This document shows positions 8,014-15,201 of a DNA stretch of 20,566 nucleotides, piece by piece. The notes beneath the pieces were generated by a model. It was given only the letters and a program-made list of their open reading frames with translations. It was not told the origin of the DNA and did no database searches. Every line of letters begins with the position of its first letter. Position 1 is the stretch's first letter. The stretch lies in contig CAAELC010000092.1 of assembly GCA_900756715.1 (NCBI GenBank), positions 1 to 20,566 of the forward strand. The letters are read 5' to 3'. The position numbers and the translations under genes are program-made. Origin of the DNA: an uncultured Oscillospiraceae bacterium (GTDB taxonomy: Bacteria > Bacillota > Clostridia > Oscillospirales > Oscillospiraceae).

Positions 8014-8697
8014 TCAGGTGCGGCCAAGCTCCGCTGCACCGGCAAACAGGTTCCACGGATAAACATCCGGCGGAGCCTGCGTAACGGCAATGGTCTTGCC
8101 CGTAACAGGGTGCCGGAAGCACAGCCTGTACGACCACAGGGCCGCTGAGCAGGCAGGGTCCTTGCTGCCATATCGCACGTCCCCCAGAAGGGGCAAGCCG
8201 CGGGAGGAAAACTGCACGCGTATCTGGTGGGTGCGTCCGGTGTGCAGGCGTACCCGGACCAGAGACAATTCCCCATTCTGTCCCAACTCCCGATAGGAAA
8301 GGGAAGCTTCCCGCACACCCTTGCGCATTCTCTGCACCACAAAGCTTTTGTTGCAGCGGCTGTCACGGAACAGCAGGTCCGTCAGTGTATCCTCCGGCTG
8401 AAGGGGATGCCCCCGCAGAACAGCCAAATATTCCTTCTCCACCTGATGGGCCGCCACTGCGGCAATCAGTTTACCGGTAATTTCCCTGCGGCGCGAAAAC
8501 AGCATGACTCCGCCGGTGATCCTGTCCAGCCGGTGGACGGTGGCAATATAGTCCGGCTGGCCAGTCTGCCGGTAGTATCTGCGCAGCAGCTGAGGCATGC
8601 AGGCCCTTTGCGGATCGTCCTCAGACAGAACGCCTACAGGCTTGACGCACACCACCAGAAATTCATCCTCATACAAGATACGCAGTTCTTCGTTCAT
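8014..8697 (-). CDS. RluA-family pseudouridine synthase
   Basis: A 227-residue cytoplasmic enzyme that isomerises specific uridines in rRNA or tRNA to pseudouridine. Seen: the N-terminal strand LYEDEFLVVCVKPVGVLS, the catalytic motif HRLDRITGG (nucleophile D58), then the conserved HTGRTHQIRVQFSSRGLPLLGD and a C-terminal LCFRHPVTGK block. It lacks an N-terminal S4 domain, which fits the short RluA/TruC-like members rather than RluD. GGGAGG lies 5 bases before the ATG. No promoter fits in the 30 bases between it and the terminator hairpin upstream, so it is probably expressed by readthrough from the carboxypeptidase gene. The target uridine is unknown. Confidence 0.92.
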   Translation of the reverse strand: MNEELRILYEDEFLVVCVKPVGVLSEDDPQRACMPQLLRRYYRQTGQPDYIATVHRLDRITGGVMLFSRRREITGKLIAAVAAHQVEKEYLAVLRGHPLQPEDTLTDLLFRDSRCNKSFVVQRMRKGVREASLSYRELGQNGELSLVRVRLHTGRTHQIRVQFSSRGLPLLGDVRYGSKDPACSAALWSYRLCFRHPVTGKTIAVTQAPPDVYPWNLFAGAAELGRT

Positions 8698-8708
8698 CGT
8701 TTCCTCCC

Positions 8709-8748
8709 TAAAAGAACGCCCGCCGGGAAGAAATTCCTTCCGGCGGGC
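8709..8748 (-). terminator. Intrinsic terminator after the carboxypeptidase gene
   Basis: GCCCGCCGG (8718-8726) pairs with CCGGCGGGC (8740-8748), with a few more pairs and a bulge inside. On the minus strand the tail is GTTCTTTTAG. It lies 11 bases before the pseudouridine synthase ribosome site, so it would attenuate rather than isolate that gene. The plus-strand side is also T-rich (8752-8759). Confidence 0.75.
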
Positions 8749-8769
8749 CGGTTATTTTTCTGTGCGCGG

Positions 8770-10143
8770 TTATCTTCTGCGGCGGCCCCGGTAGGCGCTG
8801 TGTGCACGCCGCTTGGACCGGGCAGAGCCATAGCGCCGCTGCGGGCGCAGCACCTTCAGCCAGTAGACAAACAGCGCCGCCAGAAGCAGCACCACTACGA
8901 TGCCGATTTTTACAATGCCCCGGGCAAAAAACTGCGAAATGGCATGGCGGGCCACCAGAAATGTATTGGAGGACACATCATTTGCCGCCAGCAGCGGTAC
9001 TGTCACATAATCCACCCCATCATAGCTCAGCGTCAGGGTACCCAACTCGTCCCCTGCCTGAATCGGCGCCATGGCCGTTTCGTTGACCAGCGTCACCTTG
9101 CGCTCCAGCTGGTCGACAGACACATCATTGGGCAGCAGAACGCTGGTCTGCTGCGCCGGGTGCACCAGAACAGAACTGGCCTCCTTACTCAGGGCCACCG
9201 GAACCTCCTGTATCAGATCCGTGTCCTCCAGCACCGTCTGCAGGGAAAAGTTGTCATATCCCCAATCGTACAGCGTGGCGGAATCCACAAAGCTCATGGT
9301 CTTCTTCTCGCCGCCAATGGTTCTTGTTCCGCAGCCCAGCACCACGGCAATAAGCCGGCGGCCGCCCCGCACAGCGGTGGACACCAGACAATACCCCGCC
9401 TCATCGGTAGAGCCGGTTTTGATTCCCTCGGCCCCGTCATACAGGTAGCCCAGCACCCGCCAGTTGGAGATGAGCGCATTGGTGGAATGCAGCTCCCGGG
9501 CATCGGACAGGTTGGTGGCAGGCACATCATAGGACTTGCTGCCCACAATGGTCATAAATGTCTCATTCTTCATGGCCTCCCGGGTAAACAGATAGATGTC
9601 CCAGGCGGTGGTATAATGGTTGGGATCATGAAGGCCGTTGGGATTGGCAAAGTGGGTGTCGGTGCAGCCCAATTCTGCCGCCCGCTGGTTCATCAGATCC
9701 ACAAATGCACTGATGGAGCCGCTGACAGCCTCAGCCAGAATATTGGCTGTCTCATTGGCCGAAATCACCAGAAGGCAGTATAGAAGCTGCTCCACCGTCA
9801 GCACCTCGCCCACTTCTACCCCGGCGGAGCTGCCGTCCGCGTCCAGATTGGACAGGGCCGTCTGAGATGCTGTGATCGGCTGATCCAGCCGCAGTTCTCC
9901 CCTGTCCACTGCCTCTAATGTCAGCAGAGCCGTCATGACCTTGGTAATGCTGGCCGGATAGCTTTTTGTATGTTCGTTTTTCCCATAAAGCATCCGCTGG
10001 CCATTGGTCTCGTCAATCAGAATCGCGGCCTTGGCATCCAAATCCGGGTCGGCCAGAGCATAGGCCCGGGGAATCGGGCACAGCGAGGCTATCAGAACGG
10101 TGAGCAAAAAAACAGATACAAGGCGGCGAATCTTCATAGTCAT
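8770..10143 (-). CDS. Serine-type D-alanyl-D-alanine carboxypeptidase (peptidase family S11)
   Basis: A 457-residue low-molecular-weight penicillin-binding protein that trims the terminal D-Ala from peptidoglycan stem peptides outside the membrane. Seen: a signal peptide ending near AYALA (about residue 31); the active-site triad of motifs SITK (S65, K68), SAN (128-130) and KTG (242-244); a beta-rich C-terminal domain (about 300-400); then a membrane helix VKIGIVVVLLLAALFVYWLK and a very basic tail of about 28 residues. A membrane helix rather than an amphipathic anchor at the C-terminus is a DacF-like layout. Two starts are possible: ATG 10143 (MTMKIRR) and ATG 10137 (MKIRR). GGAG lies 4 bases before the first and 10 before the second, so the second is quite plausible. 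It has its own strong promoter. Confidence 0.94.
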   Translation of the reverse strand: MTMKIRRLVSVFLLTVLIASLCPIPRAYALADPDLDAKAAILIDETNGQRMLYGKNEHTKSYPASITKVMTALLTLEAVDRGELRLDQPITASQTALSNLDADGSSAGVEVGEVLTVEQLLYCLLVISANETANILAEAVSGSISAFVDLMNQRAAELGCTDTHFANPNGLHDPNHYTTAWDIYLFTREAMKNETFMTIVGSKSYDVPATNLSDARELHSTNALISNWRVLGYLYDGAEGIKTGSTDEAGYCLVSTAVRGGRRLIAVVLGCGTRTIGGEKKTMSFVDSATLYDWGYDNFSLQTVLEDTDLIQEVPVALSKEASSVLVHPAQQTSVLLPNDVSVDQLERKVTLVNETAMAPIQAGDELGTLTLSYDGVDYVTVPLLAANDVSSNTFLVARHAISQFFARGIVKIGIVVVLLLAALFVYWLKVLRPQRRYGSARSKRRAHSAYRGRRRR

Positions 10144-10156
10144 TTTTCTCCATCTA

Positions 10157-10165
10157 TGTTATAAT
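10157..10165 (+). promoter_or_regulatory. Possible extended -10 promoter of the comEA operon
   Basis: TGTTATAAT carries the TGn extension and a perfect TATAAT (10160-10165), with no good -35 hexamer at 16-18 bases. Transcription would start near 10172 and give a leader of about 75 bases. No better plus-strand promoter is visible before the GTG start at 10248. Confidence 0.4.
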
Positions 10166-10186
10166 AAGTCTGCGGTGTTATCGCAC

Positions 10187-10202
10187 CCTGCCGGAAGGCA
10201 GG
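10187..10202. other. Tetraloop hairpin in the shared divergent leader
   Basis: CCTGCC GGAA GGCAGG forms a 6-bp stem. It falls inside the predicted 5' leaders of both divergent transcripts (carboxypeptidase to the left, comEA operon to the right), and there is no T-run next to it, so it is not a plain terminator. Confidence 0.5.
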
Positions 10203-10217
10203 CAATCGGTCAACATA

Positions 10218-10245
10218 ATTATACCAAAAAAAGCGGGGTAGTCAA
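10218..10245 (-). promoter_or_regulatory. Promoter of the carboxypeptidase gene
   Basis: Minus strand TTGACT (10240-10245), 16-base spacer, TATAAT (10218-10223). It ends 3 bases before the GTG start of the divergent comEA gene, so its -35 overlaps that gene's ribosome-binding region. The leader to the carboxypeptidase ATG is about 68 bases. Confidence 0.7.
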
Positions 10246-10247
10246 CA

Positions 10248-10616
10248 GTGAAGGCAAAGGGAAAATTAACCGCCACGGAATGGGTGCTGCTGCTGTTGGC
10301 CGGCGTGTTTCTGGCAGGCATTCTTGTGATGCACTTCTTCCCCGGAAACCGACAGCAGGAATCGGGCTATACCGTGACCACCCAACGGCAGGGGCAGGAA
10401 GCGGTTCTGCCGGAAAAGATCAATCTGAACACCGCCACAGCCTCTCAGCTTGAGACGCTGGACGGTATCGGGCCAAAGCTGGCGCAGCGTATCATAGACG
10501 ACCGTGAGGCAAACGGTCCCTTTGCCTCGGTGGACGATCTGGACCGGGTCAGCGGCATTGGCCCGGCCACGGTGGAAAATCTGCGCGACTTTGTAACAGT
10601 GGAGGGCGGAACATGA
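10248..10616 (+). CDS. comEA: ComEA-like helix-hairpin-helix DNA-binding membrane protein
   Basis: A 122-residue protein with one membrane helix (about 12-31, WVLLLLAGVFLAGILVM), a short linker and two helix-hairpin-helix motifs (about 58-118) containing INLNTATASQLETLDGIGPK and VSGIGPATVENL. This is the ComEA layout: a membrane-anchored receptor that binds double-stranded DNA outside the cell and hands it to ComEC. It lacks the SLBB domain found in some longer ComEA proteins. The start codon is GTG; the best ribosome site is only GCGGGG, so translation may be modest. Its stop overlaps the response regulator start (ATGA), an unusual partner for comEA. It may serve some other DNA-binding surface role. 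Confidence 0.82.
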   Translation: MKAKGKLTATEWVLLLLAGVFLAGILVMHFFPGNRQQESGYTVTTQRQGQEAVLPEKINLNTATASQLETLDGIGPKLAQRIIDDREANGPFASVDDLDRVSGIGPATVENLRDFVTVEGGT

Positions 10617-11320
10617 AAATACTGGTAGTAGATGATGAGCGGCTGCTGGTGAAGGGAATCACCTTCAACCTGCAGAACGAGGGATATGAGGTTTCCGCCG
10701 CGTATGACGGCAACGCCGCGGTGGAACTGGCCCGAAGCGGAGAATTTGACCTGATTATTCTGGACTGGATGATGCCCGGCCTTTCCGGCAGCGACGCCTG
10801 CATGAAAATCCGCGAATTTTCCGATGTCCCCATTATTATGCTCACGGCCCGCAGCGAGGACAGCGACAAGATTATGGGCTTTGCCTGCGGGGCTGACGAT
10901 TATGTAACCAAGCCCTTTAACCTGCTGGAGCTGAAGGCCCGTATCCGGGCACTGCTGCGCCGGGCAGCAGGGGCCCGGCGTGAGGATGAGCCCGGCCAGC
11001 AGGGACTTTTGCTTGCCGGAGGGCTAACGCTGGACACGCGGCAGCGGGTGGCCATCCGGGACGGTGCGGCCATCGACCTGACGGCTAAGGAATACGATCT
11101 TCTGGAGCTGCTGATGAAAAATCCCCGGCGGGTCTACAGCCGGGAAAAACTGATGGATCTGGTGTGGGGCTATACCTATGCCGGAGACTACCGGACGGTG
11201 GATGTCCACATCCGGCGGCTGCGGGAAAAGCTGGAGCCGGTACCGGCCCAGCCGGTGTATATACTGACCAAGTGGGGAGTGGGTTACTATTTTCAGGGAA
11301 AAGATGAGCCTACAGCTTAA
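10613..11320 (+). CDS. OmpR/PhoB-family response regulator
   Basis: A 235-residue two-component transcription factor. The receiver domain (1-115) shows the acidic pair D7/D8 in ILVVDDE, phosphoacceptor D51 in LIILDWMMPG, the switch residue in IIMLTARS and the conserved lysine in YVTKPF. The C-terminal winged-helix domain (about 135-230) shows LTAKEYDLLELLMKNPRRVYSREKLM and the recognition part RTVDVHIRRLREKL, ending with GVGYYF. All receiver residues needed for phosphorylation are present. It overlaps comEA by an ATGA and the kinase gene by 17 bases, so it is coupled to both. GGAGGGCGGAAC precedes the ATG. Confidence 0.96.
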   Translation: MKILVVDDERLLVKGITFNLQNEGYEVSAAYDGNAAVELARSGEFDLIILDWMMPGLSGSDACMKIREFSDVPIIMLTARSEDSDKIMGFACGADDYVTKPFNLLELKARIRALLRRAAGARREDEPGQQGLLLAGGLTLDTRQRVAIRDGAAIDLTAKEYDLLELLMKNPRRVYSREKLMDLVWGYTYAGDYRTVDVHIRRLREKLEPVPAQPVYILTKWGVGYYFQGKDEPTA

Positions 11321-12701
11321 ATTCGGCTTGAGTTATATTGCGGTCATTGCCCTTGTGCTGATTGTTCTGAACACCTATCCTCTGCTGGTGTCAGAGGATC
11401 TGGTGTTCCGTTCCAAGGAAGCAACGGTGTCCAGCAGCGTTAAGGTTATCAGCTCTGCGCTGGGAGGGCTTTCCCAGCTGACAGAGGCCAATGTATCCAA
11501 GGCCCTGGACGGGCTGGAGGAAACAGGGGTGTCCCGTATTCTGGTTACCGACAGCGCCGGACAGGTTCTCTACGATACCCGGCAGGAGGAACGCGCGGTA
11601 GGGCAATATGTCTTCTACAGCGAAATTGCTCAGGCACTGGACGGCAACGACGCGTTTTACTGCGCCTTCACAGGCGATGCATTTTTAAGCCGGGGAGCAG
11701 GCCCCGTGGTATATCGCAACCAGACCATCGGCGCAGTGTACGCCTATCAATACGACGCACAGCAGGGTACGCTTCTAAAGGAGCTGGAGAAAAATCTGCT
11801 GGTTATTTCCGCCGTTGTGGCGGCGGCGGTGCTGCTGCTGAGCCTTCTGCTGTCACGGATGTTCTCCGGCCGTATCAGCCAGTTGCTGCAGGCAATCCGT
11901 CAGGTGCGCGACGGCGCATACAGCCATCGGGCCGAAATTCGCGGCGGAGACGAAATTGCCCAGATTGCAGCGGAGTTCAACAGCCTGACAGACCGCCTGC
12001 AAACCACAGAGGACGCCCGGCGGCGCTTTGTATCCGATGCCTCCCACGAGATGAAAACGCCGCTGGCGGGTATCTGCCTGCTGACAGACTCCATTTTGCA
12101 GACAGAGGATATGGACCCGGCCACCACCCGGGAATTTGTGGCGGACATTGGCTCTGAGGCGCAGCGGTTGAGCCGCATCACAGAAGATCTGCTGCGCCTG
12201 ACGCGGCTGGACAGTGAAAAGCTGGAGCCGCCTGTCAAGGTGCTGATCAGTCCGGTTTTGCAGCGCGTGCTGCGGATGCTGCAGATGGTGGCCCGGGAGC
12301 GGAACGTGGAGCTGACCTATACCACCGATGAATCGGCCGCCGTCTCCGCCACAGAGGGCGACATTCACCAGATTCTCTATAATCTGATTGAAAACGGCAT
12401 CAAGTATTCCTTCTCCGGCGGCTGTGTCCACACCCGCGTAACGGTGGAGGATGGGAGCGTGCTCATAGCTGTAGAGGATCAGGGGGTCGGCATTCCCGAG
12501 GAGGACATGCCCCATATTTTCGAGCGGTTCTACCGGGTGGACAAGGCCCGCTCCCGCCAGATCGGCGGCACCGGTCTGGGCCTGAGCATCGTGCAGGACA
12601 CGGTGCGCCGCCGGGGCGGCAGCGTGGGTGTGGCCGCCCGGCAGGGCGGCGGCACGGTGTTTACGGTGCGCCTGCCTCTGTATCGGGTGGAGGAAGCATG
12701 A
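11304..12701 (+). CDS. Sensor histidine kinase
   Basis: A 465-residue membrane kinase that partners the response regulator it overlaps. Order: membrane helix about 8-30; extracytoplasmic sensor of about 130 residues containing RILVTDSAGQVLYDTR, which looks like the start of a PAS/Cache-type sensor; second helix about 165-187; HAMP linker; HisKA dimerisation domain with SDASHEMKTPL (phosphorylated H248); HATPase domain with N box NLIENGIKYS (360-369), G1 box VEDQGVGIPEED, F box IFERFYRVD and G2 box GGTGLGLSIV. Everything needed for a WalK/PhoR-class kinase is intact. The signal is unknown. Its stop overlaps the lipoprotein start (ATGA). Confidence 0.96.
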   Translation: MSLQLKFGLSYIAVIALVLIVLNTYPLLVSEDLVFRSKEATVSSSVKVISSALGGLSQLTEANVSKALDGLEETGVSRILVTDSAGQVLYDTRQEERAVGQYVFYSEIAQALDGNDAFYCAFTGDAFLSRGAGPVVYRNQTIGAVYAYQYDAQQGTLLKELEKNLLVISAVVAAAVLLLSLLLSRMFSGRISQLLQAIRQVRDGAYSHRAEIRGGDEIAQIAAEFNSLTDRLQTTEDARRRFVSDASHEMKTPLAGICLLTDSILQTEDMDPATTREFVADIGSEAQRLSRITEDLLRLTRLDSEKLEPPVKVLISPVLQRVLRMLQMVARERNVELTYTTDESAAVSATEGDIHQILYNLIENGIKYSFSGGCVHTRVTVEDGSVLIAVEDQGVGIPEEDMPHIFERFYRVDKARSRQIGGTGLGLSIVQDTVRRRGGSVGVAARQGGGTVFTVRLPLYRVEEA

Positions 12702-13618
12702 GAAAAACGCAAAAGCGATATACACTGCCGGCGCTGATTCTGAGCGCAGCCTTGCTTCTTTGCGCCTGCGGCGGCTCGAACAGCACCGATGTCACGCTGC
12801 GGCTGTTTTATCCGGTGCCCGCCCGGCAATCCGGCGGCGGAGATGTAGTAACCAGTGTGCAGGTGGACTGGACGCGGCAGGCGCAGCTGACGCCTGCCCG
12901 GCAGCTGGAAATACTGGCCCAGCGGCTTCTGAAAAGCAGCGGCGGGCAGGAGGACTACCGGTCCCCCATGCCCTCCGGCACCCAGCTTTTAAGCTGCGAT
13001 ATTGTGGGCTCCACCGCCCGGCTGGATTTTTCCGCCGCTTATGGGCTGCTGTCCGGCATGGAGCTGACAGTAGCAGATTACTGCCTGACTCTGTCTGCCT
13101 CCCAGATTCCCGGCGTGCGGCAGGTGGAAATCACCGTGAATGGCGCAAATCTGCCGGGACGAAGCCGGTCGGTATTCACCACCGACGATGTACTTCTGAC
13201 CAGTTCGGAGGATGTGGTGAAAACCGTGACCGTGACACTGTATTTTCCGGATCAAAGCGGCACCCTTCAGCCGGAAAGCCGGGACCTGCTGCTGTATGGC
13301 GGAGAAAGCCGGGCAGGCCGCATTGTAGACTCCCTGCTGGCCGGGCCTGTCAGCGACGGACTGCTGCCGCTGCTGCCTGCGGGGCTGCCGCGGCCTGATG
13401 TGCGGGTAGAGGACGGAATCTGCTACCTGAACTTCACCTATGCTGCCTTTCAGCAGCTGCGTACAGGAGAGGTTGCGCCGGAAACAGTCGTGCAGGGTCT
13501 GGTGCAAACCCTATGTGCGGCAGACGGCGTAGAGCAGGTGCAGCTGCTGGCGGAAGGCGCTTATCAGGCGCAATTGGGGACAGCAGACATCAGCAAGCCC
13601 TTGTCTCCAGCAGAATAA
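12698..13618 (+). CDS. Lipoprotein with two GerMN domains
   Basis: A 306-residue exported lipoprotein. The N-terminal signal peptide ends in the lipobox LCAC, with C24 as the lipidated cysteine. Two related domains follow (about 30-160 and 175-296). The second shows the GerMN pattern clearly: TVTLYFPD, a basic/polar linker, RIVDSLLAGPVSDGLLPLLP and then a strand pair around GICYLNF. The first shows the same order in diverged form (LRLFYPVP, PSGTQLLSCDI, STARLDFS). GerMN domains occur in Bacillus GerM, a sporulation/germination lipoprotein, and in actinobacterial LpqB, which acts with the MtrAB two-component system. Being the last gene in a kinase operon, it may modulate the sensor at the outer membrane face. 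That role is inference. Confidence 0.87.
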   Translation: MRKTQKRYTLPALILSAALLLCACGGSNSTDVTLRLFYPVPARQSGGGDVVTSVQVDWTRQAQLTPARQLEILAQRLLKSSGGQEDYRSPMPSGTQLLSCDIVGSTARLDFSAAYGLLSGMELTVADYCLTLSASQIPGVRQVEITVNGANLPGRSRSVFTTDDVLLTSSEDVVKTVTVTLYFPDQSGTLQPESRDLLLYGGESRAGRIVDSLLAGPVSDGLLPLLPAGLPRPDVRVEDGICYLNFTYAAFQQLRTGEVAPETVVQGLVQTLCAADGVEQVQLLAEGAYQAQLGTADISKPLSPAE

Positions 13619-13625
13619 CGAATGC

Positions 13626-13682
13626 AAACGCACCCGCAGCGGCTACAGGCTTATGACCTGAAACCGCTGCGGGTGCGTTTTT
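13626..13682 (+). terminator. Strong bidirectional intrinsic terminator
   Basis: A perfect 17-bp stem pairs 13626-13642 with 13664-13680 around a 21-base loop that can pair a little more. On the plus strand TTTTT follows (13678-13682). It starts 8 bases after the lipoprotein stop and also lies just beyond the end of the convergent degV gene. The minus-strand tail TTTGCATT is weaker. Confidence 0.93.
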
Positions 13683-13715
13683 CCGGCGCGGGATTGCTGT
13701 CCGGTTTGTGTTCTT

Positions 13716-14558
13716 TCAGTGCTTTCTGAAAAAAGCGGCGGCCACTGCGCCGGGGCCTATATGCGTGCCGATGACGCTGCACACCAGAGTGCTTTCCAGC
13801 GTCTGAGCTCCCGGCTGCCACAGCTGGCGGCTGTCTTCGATATATTTTTGCAGCAGCGCATCTGTCAGGCCGGTGTAGCCCAACAGGATGGGCATGGAAA
13901 AGTCCACCCCACCGCTTTCCTGAATTTTCTGCACCAGCAGATTATTTCCCTGTCTGGAGCCGCGGGCCTTCCCTACCAGCACCACTTGCCCCTCCTGAAA
14001 GGAAATAACAGGTTTGATGTGCAGCAGGCCCCCGGCAAAAGCCACGGATTTGGAGATCCGCCCGCCTTTTTGCAGGTATTCCAGCGTATCCAGCAGCGCA
14101 ATCAGGCAAACATCCTCCCGCTTTTCCTCCAGATGGGCAGCCAGCGCCGGGGCGCTCATGCCCTGCGACGCACAGTTCAGCGCATACTCCGCCAGAATCC
14201 CGGAGCCAACAGCGGCAGAGCAGCTGTCTACCACATAGATATTCTCAAATTCCGAAGCTGCCATACAGGCGCTCTGCCAGGTGCCGGATAAAGCCGCCGA
14301 GATGGTAATCACCACAGCAGCGTCCCCCGCCTCCGCCACCTGCCGGAAAAGCCGGTAAAAGTCCTGCGGCGTGGCTTGACTGGTCGTGGGCAGCTGGTCG
14401 CTTTCCACCAGTTTTTCATAAAAGCGATGCTTATCCAGCGTAACGCCGTCAATAAATTCTTCCGTGCCGAAGCGGACGGTCAGCGGCACGACCTGCACCT
14501 GCTCCCGGCAGCGCTCCGGCATATCCACGGTGGAATCCACAATAATATGTACTTTCAT
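13716..14558 (-). CDS. DegV family fatty-acid-binding protein
   Basis: A 280-residue cytoplasmic protein. DegV/FakB proteins hold a free fatty acid and present it to the kinase FakA for phosphorylation before lipid synthesis. Seen: the N-terminal strand VHIIVDSTVDMPE, the ligand-loop motif LPTTSQATPQDF, AVVITISAALSGTWQSA, and the C-terminal GTHIGPGAVAAAFF that closes the pocket. Length is typical. The start is coupled to marR by an ATGA overlap. No fakA gene is visible in the window, so the kinase partner would be elsewhere. Confidence 0.94.
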   Translation of the reverse strand: MKVHIIVDSTVDMPERCREQVQVVPLTVRFGTEEFIDGVTLDKHRFYEKLVESDQLPTTSQATPQDFYRLFRQVAEAGDAAVVITISAALSGTWQSACMAASEFENIYVVDSCSAAVGSGILAEYALNCASQGMSAPALAAHLEEKREDVCLIALLDTLEYLQKGGRISKSVAFAGGLLHIKPVISFQEGQVVLVGKARGSRQGNNLLVQKIQESGGVDFSMPILLGYTGLTDALLQKYIEDSRQLWQPGAQTLESTLVCSVIGTHIGPGAVAAAFFRKH

Positions 14559-15016
14559 CTTTCCTTCTCCTTATTTTGGGCGCATATGGCTTCCAGCCGC
14601 AGGCAGATTCCGGTAAGCGCCTGATACATGGCAGCCCGTTCTGAAGCAGGAAGGTCTTCGCCCGCCCGCTCCACAATCTGCCGGATTTTTTCTGCAATCC
14701 GGCAGCCAATGGCGCTTCCCCGCTCTGTCAGCATCAGCGGGCTTTTATAACGGCGGCCCTCACCATCGCGGCACCGGATGTATCCCTCCCGCTCCAGAAA
14801 TTCTACCGACCGGGAGATGGCCGCCTTGTCTTCCTCGCAGCGTTCGCACAGCTGTGCAGCGGTAAGGCTGCCGCCCGCCCGGTACAGATAGTACAGACAG
14901 GACACATGCGGCCCCTTCAGGCCAAATTCCGCCATCTCCTCGGTTTTCAGCCTGCGGATGCTGCGGCTGATGCGGGTAATGAGCACCGTGAAATTTTCGA
15001 AGCCATTTTCTGCCAT
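14555..15016 (-). CDS. MarR-family transcriptional regulator
   Basis: A 153-residue winged-helix repressor. Seen: N-terminal dimer helix, GLKGPHVSCLYYLYRAGG, helix-turn-helix LTAAQLCERCEEDKAAISRSVEFLEREGYI, the wing CRDGEGRRYKSPLMLTERG and a C-terminal dimer helix. I start it at ATG 15016 rather than at 15052: the predicted transcription start lies near 15051, the 15052 frame begins inside an operator-like palindrome, and AAGGCGG precedes 15016. It is co-transcribed with degV, so a lipid or other small hydrophobic ligand is a reasonable guess, by analogy with FabT. Two palindromic sites around its promoter suggest autorepression. Confidence 0.92.
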   Translation of the reverse strand: MAENGFENFTVLITRISRSIRRLKTEEMAEFGLKGPHVSCLYYLYRAGGSLTAAQLCERCEEDKAAISRSVEFLEREGYIRCRDGEGRRYKSPLMLTERGSAIGCRIAEKIRQIVERAGEDLPASERAAMYQALTGICLRLEAICAQNKEKER

Positions 15017-15036
15017 ATTCTTTCCGCCTTCCGCTC

Positions 15037-15050
15037 GTTGATTTGTCAAC
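15037..15050. promoter_or_regulatory. Operator-like palindrome 1 (marR)
   Basis: GTTGATTTGTCAAC, a perfect GTTGA-N4-TCAAC palindrome. It lies just downstream of the predicted transcription start, where a bound repressor would block elongation or initiation. It is identical to the second copy at 15074-15087. Confidence 0.75.
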
Positions 15051-15057
15051 AAGTGCG

Positions 15058-15086
15058 ATGGTACTACATTTTTGTTGATTTGTCAA
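15058..15086 (-). promoter_or_regulatory. Promoter of marR-degV
   Basis: Minus strand perfect TTGACA (15081-15086), 17-base spacer, TACCAT (15058-15063). The -35 hexamer lies inside palindrome 2 and the start point abuts palindrome 1. Confidence 0.7.
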
Positions 15087-15087
15087 C
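15074..15087. promoter_or_regulatory. Operator-like palindrome 2 (marR)
   Basis: A second GTTGATTTGTCAAC, 37 bases from the first. It covers the whole -35 hexamer of the marR promoter. Confidence 0.75.
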
Positions 15088-15156
15088 ATGAAATCAAAAA
15101 ACCGGCTCTTTCCACAATATAGTCCTGTAAGGCCCGGTGTCGGGACATAGGCAGGT

Positions 15157-15192
15157 AAAAATCCTGCCGGAGAAAACTCTCCGGCAGGATTT
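15157..15192 (-). terminator. Intrinsic terminator of the glucosidase operon
   Basis: A perfect 15-bp stem pairs 15159-15173 with 15178-15192 around the loop AAAC. On the minus strand TTTTT ends the stem (15161-15157). It lies 10 bases after the stop of the small cysteine-rich gene. Confidence 0.93.
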
Positions 15193-15201
15193 GAACATAT
15201 T

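Noticed and set aside
7332..8366. 344-codon minus-strand open frame bridging comEC and the pseudouridine synthase
   Set aside because: Out of frame with two well-supported genes and without recognisable domains; not evidence of a frameshift, since both real frames are intact.
8227..9783. 518-codon plus-strand open frame
   Set aside because: Antisense to the pseudouridine synthase and carboxypeptidase genes, both of which have clear active-site motifs; low-complexity His/Gln-rich translation.
12628..13398. 256-codon plus-strand frame over the lipoprotein gene
   Set aside because: Alternative frame of the GerMN lipoprotein; the lipobox and GerMN patterns are in the other frame.
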